This document shows positions 11,867-22,639 of a stretch of DNA of 64,000 bases, piece by piece. The notes below the pieces were generated by a model. The model worked only from the letters and a program-made list of their open reading frames with translations. It was not told the origin of the DNA and searched no databases. The translations under genes and the position numbers were made by a program. This stretch comes from Triticum aestivum (lineage: Eukaryota > Streptophyta > Magnoliopsida > Poales > Poaceae), in contig NC_057810.1 of the NCBI RefSeq assembly GCF_018294505.1, positions 704,145,622 to 704,209,621 of the forward strand, read 5' to 3'. Each line of letters opens with the position of its first letter. Within the stretch, counting starts at the first letter, position 1.

Positions 11867-14800
11867 CTATGTTTTCACAATCTTCTTGCCCTTCTTTTTC
11901 ACAAATGGAGTTCTTCTCTTGAACGGACGTCCTTTAGGTAGGGTGGTCCTGCTTCTTCTTGTGGTGTATGGCACTTCATCGTCATCGTCATCTTCCTTCT
12001 TCGGGTCGCCGTACTTGTTGAAGTCTTTCTCATTTGCGACTCCATCCATTCGGATGATCTTCCTTTTGCCTCTCCTCACGACAACACGACTGGGCTTTGA
12101 CAGGTCTGTAATGAAGAAGCATTGGTCCACTTGGGAAACCAGTACCCATGGCTCATTTTTCGCGGTGACGTTTGCTCCTGTGGTCTTGGATTTGGCTTCG
12201 GGTATAACCAAGGTGGTGAAATACCGGTCTTCTTTTAGGACGCTCTTGGCCCATCTGACACGGAACATCGGGACCTTCTTTCCAGCGTAGCTCAGCTCGC
12301 AGATCTCCTCGATCCTTCCGTAGTATCTGTCCTTGTCGTTACCGATGTAGGATTCCATCGTTACCCCGGAGTTCTGATAACCATCGCTCTTCATGTCCTT
12401 TTCCTCGGTGTAGAATGTGTAGCCATTGATATCGACGCCTCATACATCATCAGGTTGTGCTCGGCGCTCTGTGACAAGGCGAATATGAGTTTTTCTTCCG
12501 CGGAAGAATCCTCATGTAAAGGGTACGACAGAAGCTTCTCCTTGAACCAACGCGTGAAACATGAGTTGTGCTCTTTGATTATATCTCCGTCCGTCCTCTG
12601 TTGGCCTCGGTCATTGTACATCTTCTCAATAAAGGTTTTGTGCTCTACCACCCAAGGATCGACCACGTCTATGTGTTGTGGCGCGACTAGGTTTGCTCTT
12701 TCAAAGTTGGCGAGTCGACCCTCATGCATTTCACGGCGACCCTCACTGTGACCCCATCCAGCGAGCCTGCCGAGGTGCTTGTTGACGGGCAGACCAACGG
12801 GGTTCTCGATCCCTAGATAATTCATGCAGTAGGAGATGCACTCTTCGGTCAGAAAGCCCCTGGGTATGCTTCCCTCTAGACGTGACATGTTGCGAACGTA
12901 TCCTTTGATGACACCATTCATCCTTTCGAACTGCATCATGTTGTGCAGGAACGTCGGCACGAGTTGGATGATATCCTCCATGATATGGACCAGCAGATGC
13001 ACCATAACATCGAAGAATGCGAGCGGGAAGTACATCTCAAGCTTGCATAGTATCACCACGATCTCTTCCTGTAGCCTTCTGAGTTGCCTCACGCCAACGG
13101 ACTTCCAAGAGATGACGTCGAAAAAGTTGCATAGGCCAAATAGCATTTCACGGACGTGCGCGTCGATTATCCCACGGGTTGCAACTGGAAGTATCTACGT
13201 CATTAACACGTGACAGTCGTGAGACTTCATCCCGCTGAACTTCTACTTCGCTGAGTCTAGGTATCTACTTATCTTCCCCGCGTAACCGTCAGGAAGTTTT
13301 ACTCCTACAAGGCAGGTGAAAAACTGCTCAATCTCCTCCTGACTTAGAATGAAGCACGCGGGAGGGAAGTCATTTCCGATATTGTTGGCCTTTTTGCCTT
13401 TGAGATGACTTTCCGTGTCCTTCGCCTCATCATCATCATCATCATTAGCGTGAAGCTCCTCCCTGATGCCCATCGATTTCAAGTCTGCCCTTACTTTCGG
13501 CCCATCTTTGGTCCTCTCTGGCATGTTGAGCACGGTACCAAGCAGACTCTCGCACACGTTCTTCGTGATATGCATGACATCAAGGCTGTGAGGCACACGG
13601 AGGATCTTCCAGTACGGCAAGTCCCAGAAAACAGACCTCGTTTTCCATACCTTCAGCAGCGGCTCTGGCGCCTTTCACTTCTTTCCCGGCTCTGGCGCCT
13701 TTCTCGGCGGTGGGCACTCTTTCCAATTTTTCAACAGCTCGTCTATTTCCTCGCCGCTCCTCATACACGGGCGTCTTCGGGGTTCAGTTTCACCATCGAA
13801 CAGATCCTTGCGTTTTTTCCATGAGTCATCATCGCGAAGCCACCTTCAATGTCCCATGAACATGGTTTTCGAAGACCCAGGATCTCTATCTAGCTGGCGA
13901 TACGTTGTGTCATCCATGGACCTGATGCATCCAAAAAATCCGTGGACCACCTGCCCCGCGGCATATCCATAACCGAGATAGTCGTGCACCATCGTGAGCA
14001 GTGCGGCTCTCATAGGGAAATATTCTTTCTCTGTGGCGTCCCACGTATTGGCTGGCGTTTTCCACAGCGTGTCTAGCTCTTCTTTCAGCATCCCTAGATA
14101 CAGATTGTTGTCGTTCCCTGGTTGTTTCGGCCCTTCAATTAGCATACTCATGTGAATGTACTTCCTCTTCATGCACAACCAGGGGGGAAGGTTGTACATC
14201 CACACAAACACAGGCCAGGTGCTATGTGTGCTTCTCTGGCTGCCAAACGGATTGACTCCATCGGTGCTCGCGCCCAGCATGATGTTCCTTGGATCGTCCC
14301 CAAATTCTGGATGTTCGAAGTTCAACGCTTGTCACTGGCTCGCATCCTTAGGGTGACTCAGCATCTTGTCTTTTTTATTTATCTCCAGATCATTTCCGTC
14401 ATCTTCTCGCTTCTTCTCCTCCCTATCTGCGTGCCAACGCGGGAGCTTTGCTACCTTAGGGTTCGCGAAATACCGCTGCAGATGAGGAGTGATCAGAAAG
14501 TACCACGCCACTTTTCGAGGAGCTTTCTTCCTCTTCTTGTATCGAGTGACGCCGCACACCGGACATATGGTAGACTCCGCGTGCTCGTCCCGATAAATGA
14601 TGCAATTGTTCATGCACACATGGTATTTCACGTGCGGTAAATCCAGAGGACACATGATTTTCTTTGTCTCCTCGAAACTGGTCGGGCACTTGTTCCCCTT
14701 GGGAAGACGTTCGTGCCAGAATAACATGTTCTCGTCGAAGCATACGTCGGTCATTTTGTGTTTTACCTTCATCTCCAGAGCCATGAGCGTTACTTTCAAG

Positions 14801-15384
14801 CGGGTATCCTCGGGCCTGCATCCTTCATACAATGGAGTAACCGCGTCTATCTTCAGTTGATCCAGCTTGGCTTTCTCTCGGGCGGCAGCTCTTGCGTTAT
14901 CCGTCTGCTTGAGAAGCAGCTCTTGAATATGAGGGTCCTGCACCAAGCCCATCGATGGTCCATCGTCGTCTGCTCCGGCATCTTCATCTTCATAATCATG
15001 CCCTTCGTCTTAATCTTCCTCATCATCATGTCTGGCATCTTCTACATGATGACTGTGTACTGCATCTACTTCGTGATCATGTCCTGGAGATTCTTCGTCT
15101 TCTCGCCCGCCCTCGCCGCGGTTGTCTTGCTGCCCTTCCTCATTTCTTGCCCGGCCCCCATGGATGACTTCATAATCATCTTCATCGCCTTGCCACCGAT
15201 AGGCATCCATGAAACCACGCAAGAGCAGGTGGTCCCACACCTGTACGGAATCCGGGTCCATAAGGCTCTTCAGCTTGCATCTTCAACACGGACATCTTAT
15301 CTCCGTCTCGTTCTTTTAAAGCATCTCGGCCTTCGGGGAGCTCAAAAACCTATTCACGATGCCTTTGGTCATCGTGCGGACCAT
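11867..15384 (-). pseudogene. CACTA TNP2-type transposase, multiple stops and one frameshift
   Basis: Read on the minus strand from an ATG at 15384. A Transpos_assoc-like start (CPC-x-RCK, then HLLLRGFMDAYRWQGDED) is followed by TNP2 (PF02992) landmarks CPVCGVTRYKKR, PRWHAD, LGASTDGVNPFG and WMYNLPPWLCMK, then DUF4218-like text (HIMEDI, MNGVIKGYVRN) and a DUF4216-like C-terminus (YYGRIEEI, FRVRWAK). One reading frame holds from 15384 to about 12440 but is broken by stops, for example at 15010, 14332, 13846 and 13243. Several sit where CGA, CAG or TGG would be expected. A frameshift near 12440 precedes the last module. The product would have been the catalytic DDE-type transposase. No TNP1/TnpA partner is visible. 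The frame ends in a Lys/Arg-rich, acidic-spaced tail. Confidence 0.88.
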
Positions 15385-15848
15385 GCTCACCTGCGCGGTA
15401 GAGCAAAACGATATTTTAGAACTAAAAAATCGGCATGACTTTGCCTAAAAATAGGACCAAAAAGAATGCATAATGCCAAATTCTTGCCGAAACGGAAATG
15501 AATCAACATTCCGGCAAAATATTGGCAACTATCGCATTTCAAACACCGGTACCTGCAAACACAAACATATGCAACACCACAAACATACGTAGATCTAGGC
15601 CATAAAAAGTGCATGTGCACGTTGTTGGAGGGAGAAAAAAGTAGATCTACAACATAAAGAAAGCTTTCCCCTTACTTACCTATCAAAAACAGGAAATTTA
15701 ACCACTTAATTTGGGTGAATCTATGATGCAAATGAGGTGAGGAGGAGGAGGCACCGAGACAAGCTTGGAGGAGGAGGTGGAGAGAATGAAGTGGGGAAAG
15801 TGAGTGTGGTAGGTGGCTGTCCAAAATATCTAGCTGCTCTTAGGTTAC
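15385..15848. other. Region upstream of the CACTA transposase
   Basis: About 460 bp between the transposase start and the right-hand subterminal repeats. It is the likely leader or promoter of the minus-strand gene, but I see no clear TATA box or splice arrangement and no other gene. Confidence 0.4.
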
Positions 15849-16120
15849 CAATGACGCACCACCTAATAATGCGCCTGGCGCACCTGTTATGTGGTGCGCC
15901 ATTATTAGTTTTAAAAAAAATTGTTAGTAGTGGCACACCGTGGTTGTGGTGCGCGATTACTAGTTTGAATTAGTAATGGCGCACTATCCCCTGATGCGTC
16001 ATTACTAGTTTTATAAAAAAGTAAAAAAAATGTTAATAGTGGCGCTCAGAGTGAGTAGTGCGCCATTATTAGTTAAAACTAGTAATGGTGCACTATCCAT
16101 GGTGCGCCATTACTAGTTTT
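15849..16120. repeat. Right-hand CACTA subterminal repeats
   Basis: Four to five consecutive mini-palindromes (for example around 15893-15910, 15973-16010, 16039-16070 and 16081-16115), each ending in a version of GTGCGCCATTACTAG. They are separated by short A-runs. They match the left cluster in theme but not in spacer sequence. Confidence 0.82.
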
Positions 16121-16135
16121 TAAAAAAAATTGTCT

Positions 16136-17396
16136 ATGATAGTATACTTGAGTAAGTTTTTCTTGAGTAAGCTTTTCTTGAACTGAATATATTCTGTAAG
16201 CTTCCTCGATGTATAGTATAAGTTTGTTGACAGGCTTGACTTTGTTTTGAAAGATCTGATGGACAAGACTTTCTCATTTATTTGTAGTACTCGTCGTGTC
16301 CATATATGAAGCAAGTCGGCTTAGACTTCTGAGCTAGCACTAGCATGGTTATTTACCCAGATTATGAAGACATTATGCAATAATTACCCACCTTGGGCCA
16401 TCATATCTCAAAATAGAAAGACAGTATTGGCCGTCCCACGATGAACAGGAGTCTATTTCTGTAAATTTCAACTGTACTGACAACCCAACATCAAACTAGG
16501 AATCACAGGTAACGTGCTTAAGCTCAAGTCTTTTTTAATAACAAGCTCTATGTTTGTCTGTATATTAAGCTCAAGTCTTTCAACAAAGTTATTTCGAGAC
16601 TTAGATACATGCGAACAAGTCATTTCAAGATTAGCCTGCAATAACACAAGTTAATAGCTAATTAACTGGACTTCCAGTCACAGATTAGTCCAGTCATGGG
16701 AGAGATAGGTTAGAGATTTAACAAACCAAACCATATGAATTGCTGCAGCAAAGAAAATGTAAAAGATGCCGGTAAATACACTTCCTAGACCGAGCTTCAG
16801 CCTAGATATTTGCAGATCTATATTTGTTTACATCGTTGCGGAAATTTTATAAAACAGTTACAGATAAGTAAAAAATTGTTTTTACCAACAATCCATATCC
16901 TAACATTAATTGGACAACTTGTTTTTTTACTAGGCAATATAAAAATTAACAAAAAAAGTCCTTACGAAGGCTCAAACCTAAGACCAACCCTACATGCTTG
17001 CACACCATAGCCAACTCGCCATCGGAGACATTTAGTACTATTACACGCCACACACTATTTATATCTTCTGCACCCTACCGCCAAAGACTATAGAGGTAGG
17101 GTGTTCTCAACATCAAACGATTGTCACGGCACCGTCAAATCCTACCGCCGTAGCCCTTGGCGATAGGTTGTGTTAACCTACCGTCAAGATAATGTTGATA
17201 GGAAAATGATCATATCATGAATTTTCTTTGAACCGAGGTCAAATCACACTAAAGTTTACAATAAAGGTCAAAATAGTGAATTCGGGCGCAGCCTGACGGC
17301 GACAACCGAAGCACGTACGGCAAGCAAGAACGGAGGGCAACTAAAAGCTAGCGACAGTGTGAGACGTGCCCCTACTTCACAATACTGCTACTGGAG
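16136..17396. other. Unassigned DNA
   Basis: No coding region longer than about 66 codons, no splice-consistent exons and no recognisable element borders. The part near 17085-17190 repeats CCTACCG on both strands, which may be a decayed DNA-transposon terminus. The phrase TTAAGCTCAAGTCTTT occurs twice (about 16518 and 16566). Confidence 0.5.
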
Positions 17397-17398
17397 TA

Positions 17399-17500
17399 CT
17401 TCATTCGTCCGAAAAAGCTTGTCCCTCAAATGAATGTATTTAGCATCAAGTTAGTGCTTGATCATTCATTTGAAGGACAAGTTTTTTTGGACGAAGGGAG
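17399..17500. mobile_element. Stowaway (Tc1/Mariner) MITE
   Basis: 102 bp that fold nearly end to end into a hairpin. The left arm CTTCATTCGTCCGAAAAAGC pairs with the right arm ending GGACGAAGGGAG. The TA target duplication is at 17397-17398 and 17501-17502. Terminus wording, size and TA duplication match Triticeae Stowaway elements. Confidence 0.93.
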
Positions 17501-17670
17501 TACTTGGCATACGCGGGTGCAAATTAGGTTGTACCCAAACGTATGAAGTCAAAGGTACTACGAGTCTACGATAAGCATGCCCTCCTCGTCATTGCCCGCT
17601 CGATTGTTGTCCGCCGCAGGCATGAGCAAGCAACGCAAAGCTGCGGCGCGAGGGCATGCAGCAAAGGCGG

Positions 17671-17857
17671 GGACTTTTTCACTGTTTTGACCATGTGGCG
17701 AAGTTTAGCACGATTTGACCCGCTTTTGAAACTTTTTTCAGATCTGACCCAAACCGAGACGCCAACATCCGCAGCGTTCTGCTTGCACTGAAAACGCCGT
17801 TGTCCATGGCATTTAGGTCTGGCCCACCTCCCTGGTCCGCCAAGTTGACCGTCCGGC
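17671..17857 (+). repeat. Left terminal inverted repeat of the MULE
   Basis: Pairs with 22447-22639 on the opposite strand over about 190 bp with scattered mismatches. Similarity ends just after the sequence GACCGTCCGGCGTGGCAA. Internal Mu-type TIRs carry promoter activity for both genes in autonomous elements; that is family knowledge, not shown here. Confidence 0.92.
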
Positions 17858-18458
17858 GTGGCAATTGTCGACCCCGACCCTAAACGCCGGGAACCTTGGC
17901 GTCTACCACCCTGAGAGATATGTGGTCACGGGGAAAGTGTGTGGGGCCCACCAGACACACTCTCCCCAATCCCAATCTTCCATCCCGAGAAAGAAGAACA
18001 AAGAAGAGCTCCCCCCTCTCTCTCCCACCTCAAGGCTAACTAAAATCCCGCTCCAAATTTGATTTTCCTCTGTGGATCTTTCTCTCCTTTGTTGTTTGAG
18101 GTAATCTCCCCCGGATCCCTAAATTTTGTTGGTAATTTATTGATATTTTAGTGGCATTATGTAACCCTAGGTGGCACCTTAGTTTCTAGATTTATTCAAA
18201 TCCTTTGGTATTGGATGGCTTTTAATTAATATGTTGTTGTGGTAGTAGTAATGGGATATGCATTTTGATAAATATGATGGTTAGGGTTAGGTTATGTGTT
18301 AAGCAAATGACATGATTTATTTAGTACATAAGTTTTAATTCGTTTTTGATACAACTCATTAGGAATATATAGTTGTCATTGCTTCATTAGAGTTGCATAG
18401 TTTTTGCAACTATGCACTATAATTGTCATTTATTCATCTTGTTTGTTGTCCCTTTTAG
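17858..18458 (+). other. 5' leader and probable leader intron of the MURA-like gene
   Basis: The stretch 17858-18100 has a pyrimidine-rich leader character ending TTGTTTGAG. It is followed by a donor-like GTAATCTCCC at 18101. An acceptor-like tract, GTTTGTTGTCCCTTTTAG, ends at 18458, directly before the ATG. A 358-bp leader intron is the simplest reading. Confidence 0.55.
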
Positions 18459-19664
18459 ATGGATGATAGACTTGTTAATGTTCATTATTTGGACAACGAG
18501 GAAGTGGTGGTATTCGACACAAGTCCTAGTTATGATGAGGTTATTATTAAAGTAAGAGATAAGTTGAATTGGATGGACCCCAATGATAAAGTTGAATTAA
18601 TAGGAAGGTATGATGTTGGGGTGGGAACAAAATCTCGACTGACGAATATGCATATCATCTCCGAGTTGCATTGGGGGATATACAAGGGTAAAGTTGCGGC
18701 CTCGGAAGACATGTCACTTGAATTGTTTGCTACGAAGGGGCAAGGTCCGCGGCTTGATATTGACTTGAACCGCCAAGTGTCCTCCCCGTTTCATGCTATG
18801 AGCCCTAGTACAAGTGTGGCTCGTGTTGTGGATAGTGCCGAGGTCTATGCCTCCAATACTTCTAGCCAACCGCCACCTAGCCAAGAAAATGAAGTTGTTG
18901 GGCATGCTCTTGAAAAAGTTAATGAACAATATGTTGATGGTCATGGTGATGTCCAATGTGGTCATGGTGATGATGATGATGACAGGCACGAGGATGAGAC
19001 TCATGCAGATGAGAAGGCGAAGAGGGAACGACGAAAGCGTGAGGCTGACATGGCATGCAAAAACAAGAAGATGGCTCAAGAGGAGGAGAGAGTTAGAAAG
19101 CTAGAAAGGGCTCGCCTTGCACTAGAGGATGGATGCAGTGTTGATGATGAGCAAGAGGATGAGATTCATGGCAATGACATCGGTGACTTGGAAGCATTTG
19201 TCAGGCAGCAGGACATGGACCGTGAGATCCCCTATGGTCATGCATATGCGTATGACTCGGATGATGAAGGTCCGGAGGAAGATCTGGACGTGGATGGATT
19301 CACGGAGAGAGAGAACCGTATACACACAGAGGTGACCGGTTTGGAAATAAGAACTCCATTGTTTTGTGATCTCAGGCTGGCCCGCAAGGCGGTAGTTGAT
19401 GGTGGCATGAGTAAGGCGATAGAGCCGAGACCTTGCCCGGAGCCGGGCGAACCAAGGGACGAGGATGAAGACGAGAATGCTTACTTGAAGAAAGGGTTGA
19501 AGTTTGTGAGTTTGCAGGCCTTCAAAGTATGGCTAAGTGACTATGCTATTAGGAACCATAGACCATATCTTGTTGGGCACTCGGACCAAAAAGTGCATTA
19601 CTCCATCCATTGTGACAAAGAAGGATGCCCATGGGTGGTCCATGGCAAAGATGGAGGTTTTTGA
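18459..19664 (+). CDS. MURA-type MULE transposase, truncated after the N-terminal DNA-binding domain
   Basis: 401 codons, uninterrupted. The ATG follows a splice-acceptor-like CCCTTTTAG. Residues about 1-90 form the N-terminal ubiquitin/PB1-like module common in grass MULE proteins (VNVHYLDNEEVVVFD onward). Residues about 155-290 are acidic and charged, with His/Asp runs and Lys/Arg-rich helices. Residues about 345-398 match the MuDR N-terminal DNA-binding region (PF03108): FKVWLSDYAIRNHRP, then YSIHCDKEGCPWVVHGKDG with its Cys residues. Full MURA proteins continue with the MULE DDE catalytic domain and a SWIM zinc finger; both are absent. The frame stops at GGTTTTTGA, exactly where PMD-gene sequence begins on the other strand. 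The product could bind TIRs without cutting, which is inference. Confidence 0.85.
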   Translation: MDDRLVNVHYLDNEEVVVFDTSPSYDEVIIKVRDKLNWMDPNDKVELIGRYDVGVGTKSRLTNMHIISELHWGIYKGKVAASEDMSLELFATKGQGPRLDIDLNRQVSSPFHAMSPSTSVARVVDSAEVYASNTSSQPPPSQENEVVGHALEKVNEQYVDGHGDVQCGHGDDDDDRHEDETHADEKAKRERRKREADMACKNKKMAQEEERVRKLERARLALEDGCSVDDEQEDEIHGNDIGDLEAFVRQQDMDREIPYGHAYAYDSDDEGPEEDLDVDGFTERENRIHTEVTGLEIRTPLFCDLRLARKAVVDGGMSKAIEPRPCPEPGEPRDEDEDENAYLKKGLKFVSLQAFKVWLSDYAIRNHRPYLVGHSDQKVHYSIHCDKEGCPWVVHGKDGGF

Positions 19665-19667
19665 ATA

Positions 19668-21644
19668 AAGATAACATATAACTTCATTGTTTTCGTAAGA
19701 GATTTCTCAGATGATCCACTTCCCTCATCTTCACCAAGTGCTACACCAGCATCGTTAACACAATGCAATAACTCCATGCCCTGCAAAATGAAGATCACGA
19801 AAATTATCTTTGAAGTACATTTAAATGCACTCGAAGTAGGTTCTTATTGTGTGGAGCATACCAGTCGGTCATGTAATTGTGCATAGTCAAGTTGTGTCCC
19901 TTCATTGTCTCTCGTTTCTACATTGAAGTCCATATACCCGCTCTCACGATCCAACTCTTCCAATTCCGAACGGTTCCAACCGGGCTTTAGCTTCAACCGG
20001 TAACGTCCCACAAGCCACTTCGGATGCTCTTCGTATAATGAATCACTATGTTGTCTTCTTTCCTTCTCCACTAGGGCCGCTCTTTGATTCCACAAATCTA
20101 TCCACTCGGAGTGCTTGATGGCCCAAGTCAAAGTTTCCGGGTTACTCTTTCGACTAATTCTGCAAATTATGTAGAAGATGAAAGCATTAGCAAGAAATGT
20201 ATTTGACAATGCTCTACTATATATCCGAAGCTACAACTATCTCACCGATGCAGAAATTGGCTTGTCTCAAAACTCTCATCCCTTGGTGTCCCTTGCCTTC
20301 TCCCAAATTTTCTTGCGACACGGTCTGGGTAGTGCCACTCGACATCATAGAAGCATATCAGTGGGCATCTTGCCCGCCAAATCTTCCTGTCACGCGTGCA
20401 CATCTCGTTCAGCCGGAAATCACAATCGGCATCATATGGCATCCAATAGACCTACAACACAAGATGATACTAGTTAAGTACACGGTTCCATCACAATCTC
20501 CGTGATGTTACGTAAGTTATCATTACCTGCTTATGAGTCAACATATCCAGCTCGTTGATGTAGCATTTGTATCGTGCAACCGAGCTTCCTGTGTACACAT
20601 TCGCCATCTCCCAACAGAAGGCGACGGTCGGAAACCGCCAACGATCTTCTCCATACCTCCCGTCATGTGGGAGCCATCCTTGAGGAGGTATCTTGTTTTT
20701 CTCGGGGCGTCCAACGGGCATCCGCTCCCACATCCAAACCTGAAGGCACCAAACAAAGCCACCCATACCAGATGTGCCCTTCTTCCTACGACATGCCTCG
20801 TCGAGCTGCAAATTCAGAAATTGTTGATAAGAGGTCGGCGAAATTGCAAATGCAAACAAATTGACAATTTGGTTACTAATTACCTGACGATATAAGTATG
20901 CTAGTGCTCCTGAACCCCAACTGTACTTACGGTCCCAGTCACTTAGTAGGTCCAAGAATATCTACTGGGCTTTATTACCGGTAGAATCTGGGAACACTAC
21001 ACTCATTAACAGATACCACAGATAAGCTCGGGCGTGCTGCTGCACAACAACCTCATTGGCGTCCGGAGGGCATACTACTCCTCTCTCCTCTCGGAGTCAA
21101 TGATGCAACACTTTCTCACTGTCATGCTCGCCTTCTTCAGGAGGCAAGGGGAAAACACCTGTCAATTGGCCAACACGATCTCGCCAATTAGCAGTTACGA
21201 TGGTGCCGGTCAAAGCTTCTCCATTGATTGGAACACCAGTGATCATCGCCATGTCCTCCAAGGTCACGGTCATCTCTCCACATGACAAGTGGAACGAGTG
21301 TGTCTCTGGCCTCCAAGGGTCAATAAGTGCGGTCATCACCCCGTGGTTGATCGACGGAGCGTGTCGCTTGAACTGAAGCACAAACGGGAGAAGGCCCAAT
21401 CTCTCGAATTATGGCTCATACCACTCGTCGCACGGCCAGTCGTGGGCACTATGACCCCTCATGCGCATAGGTTTTAGTTCCTGCAAAATAGCATTGCATA
21501 ATGGTTAGTGCCTAGCAAAACTGATAAGTAATAACCAAGAATTCAAATAGATTCAGTCTTACCCCTTTGATTCTCAATGTCCCACGCACGATGCTCTTTG
21601 TTATACCCTTTATGAAGACCGTCGTACCACCGTTCACCCGCCAT
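19668..21644 (-). pseudogene. Plant mobile domain (PMD/MAIN-like) gene, six exons, three in-frame stops
   Basis: Exons read on the minus strand: 21644-21563, 21480-20884, 20815-20527, 20452-20246, 20159-19862 and 19780 to about 19668. Every intron starts GT and ends AG, and exons 2-6 join in frame. The protein shows PMD (PF10536) landmarks: RGHSAHDWPCDEWYEP, FVLQFKRHAPSINHGVMTAL, FHLSCGEMTVTLEDMAMITG, and RWRFPTVAFCWEMANVYTG. Stops interrupt exon 2 after WYEP, after VLHH and after NKAQ. The last two replace Trp codons by comparison with the family. Exon 1 (MAGERWYDG...) joins out of phase by one base in a G-run. PMD proteins include host MAIN/MAIL factors and many transposon-borne copies. The 3' end runs into antisense MURA sequence, so its C-terminus is lost. 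Confidence 0.85.
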
Positions 21645-22446
21645 CCTACAAATCAAGCATGAACAAATGAAACATACATAACACTATATAACATCCTACA
21701 TATCATATATTTGGCATAACAACATCAACATAAATGCATATCTCAATGGCAACATAACAAAACCAATTATCTATATATGACAAAATCTCAATGCATGGGG
21801 CAACATATCTCAATGTCAAGGTATATATGACAAAATCTCAATGGCAACATATCTCAATGGCAACACAACATAACAAAATCTCAATATAACATCCTAATTA
21901 TATGACCGTATCTCAATGAGAATCAAGCATACAAAATACACAAATTATTTGGATTATCTTTCAAGCAATCATCTATCTAAATCCATATACATAGCAACAA
22001 AAATTAAAATGCCCAACCCTACCACAAATGCCTTGTCTTCTCAATCCAACCATATAAACACATGCCTTCTCTTCTAAAGAATACATCATACCCACATGAC
22101 CAAGCCATGGGCTCCCCTTTCTCAAAAAAGTGCAAACAAAACGAATCCTAGGGTTTCAAAAAGTATGAATTAATGCCACAAAAATAAAAGTTTCCAACCA
22201 AAAATAATTGGAGGAACCGGTGGAGAATACCTCAAGGAAGATGGGGGGGGCTCAGATCCGCACTTTTGATGAAGAATATAGCCGATTTGGGGGTGATTTT
22301 GGGTAGGGGAGGAGAGAAGCAGAGCTTCTGTAAGCGCCTCCACGAGGAGGAAGACGCCTCCTGCGTCTTGGGGTGGGTTGAGCTGCACCCGAGCCGGCTG
22401 GGGCTGGTTTACTGATCTCCAGGGGTAAACGCCAAGGGCCCCCTTT
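21645..22446 (-). other. Upstream region of the PMD gene with ATCTCAATGGCAACA repeats
   Basis: The AT-rich stretch 21720-21930 holds several copies of ATCTCAATGGCAACA/AAATCTCAATG in direct orientation. The part 22170-22446 has a leader-like, purine-rich character on the minus strand. This is the expected promoter and leader of the minus-strand gene. No further gene is seen. Confidence 0.55.
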
Positions 22447-22639
22447 GCCATGTCGGACGGTCAACCTGGTGGACCAGGGAGGTGGGCCAGACCTAAACGC
22501 CAAGGACAGCGGCGTTTTCAGTGCAAGCAGAACGCCGCGGATGTTGACATCTCGGTTTGGGTCAGATCCGAAAAAAAAATCAAAAGCGGGTCAAATCGTG
22601 CTAAACTTTGCCAGATGAGTCAAAACAGTGAAAAAGTCC
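22447..22639 (-). repeat. Right terminal inverted repeat of the MULE
   Basis: Reverse complement of 17671-17857, ending CAGTGAAAAAGTCC. The flanking CAAGGCGG is the right TSD copy with one A lost. Confidence 0.92.

Larger units (their letters stand above)
10944..16135 (-). mobile_element. Partial CACTA (DTC) transposon
   Basis: The segment is bounded by clusters of short inverted units of the form AATGGCGCACC...GGTGCGCCATTA, the hallmark of Triticeae CACTA subterminal regions (11013-11545 on the left; 15849-16120 on the right). Between them lies a minus-strand TNP2-type transposase pseudogene. I could not find CACTA-type outer termini at either side. The left end abuts the outer LTR, so more of it may lie beyond the window. 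The right limit is set where the repeats stop and is approximate. Confidence 0.85.
17671..22639. mobile_element. Mutator-like element (MULE) carrying truncated MURA and a plant mobile domain gene
   Basis: The long terminal inverted repeats (17671-17857 and 22447-22639) start GGACTTTTTCACTG and are highly similar. A 9-bp TSD typical of MULEs, CAAAGGCGG, precedes the left end (17662-17670). Its right copy (from 22640) reads CAAGGCGG, one A shorter. Inside are two genes tail to tail: MURA-like on plus and a PMD gene on minus. They meet at about 19664, where both are truncated. The element is therefore non-autonomous as it stands. Confidence 0.92.

Noticed and set aside
11886..13213. Plus-strand frames of 100-135 codons
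   Set aside because: They are the antisense of the CACTA transposase, which has clear family text on the minus strand.
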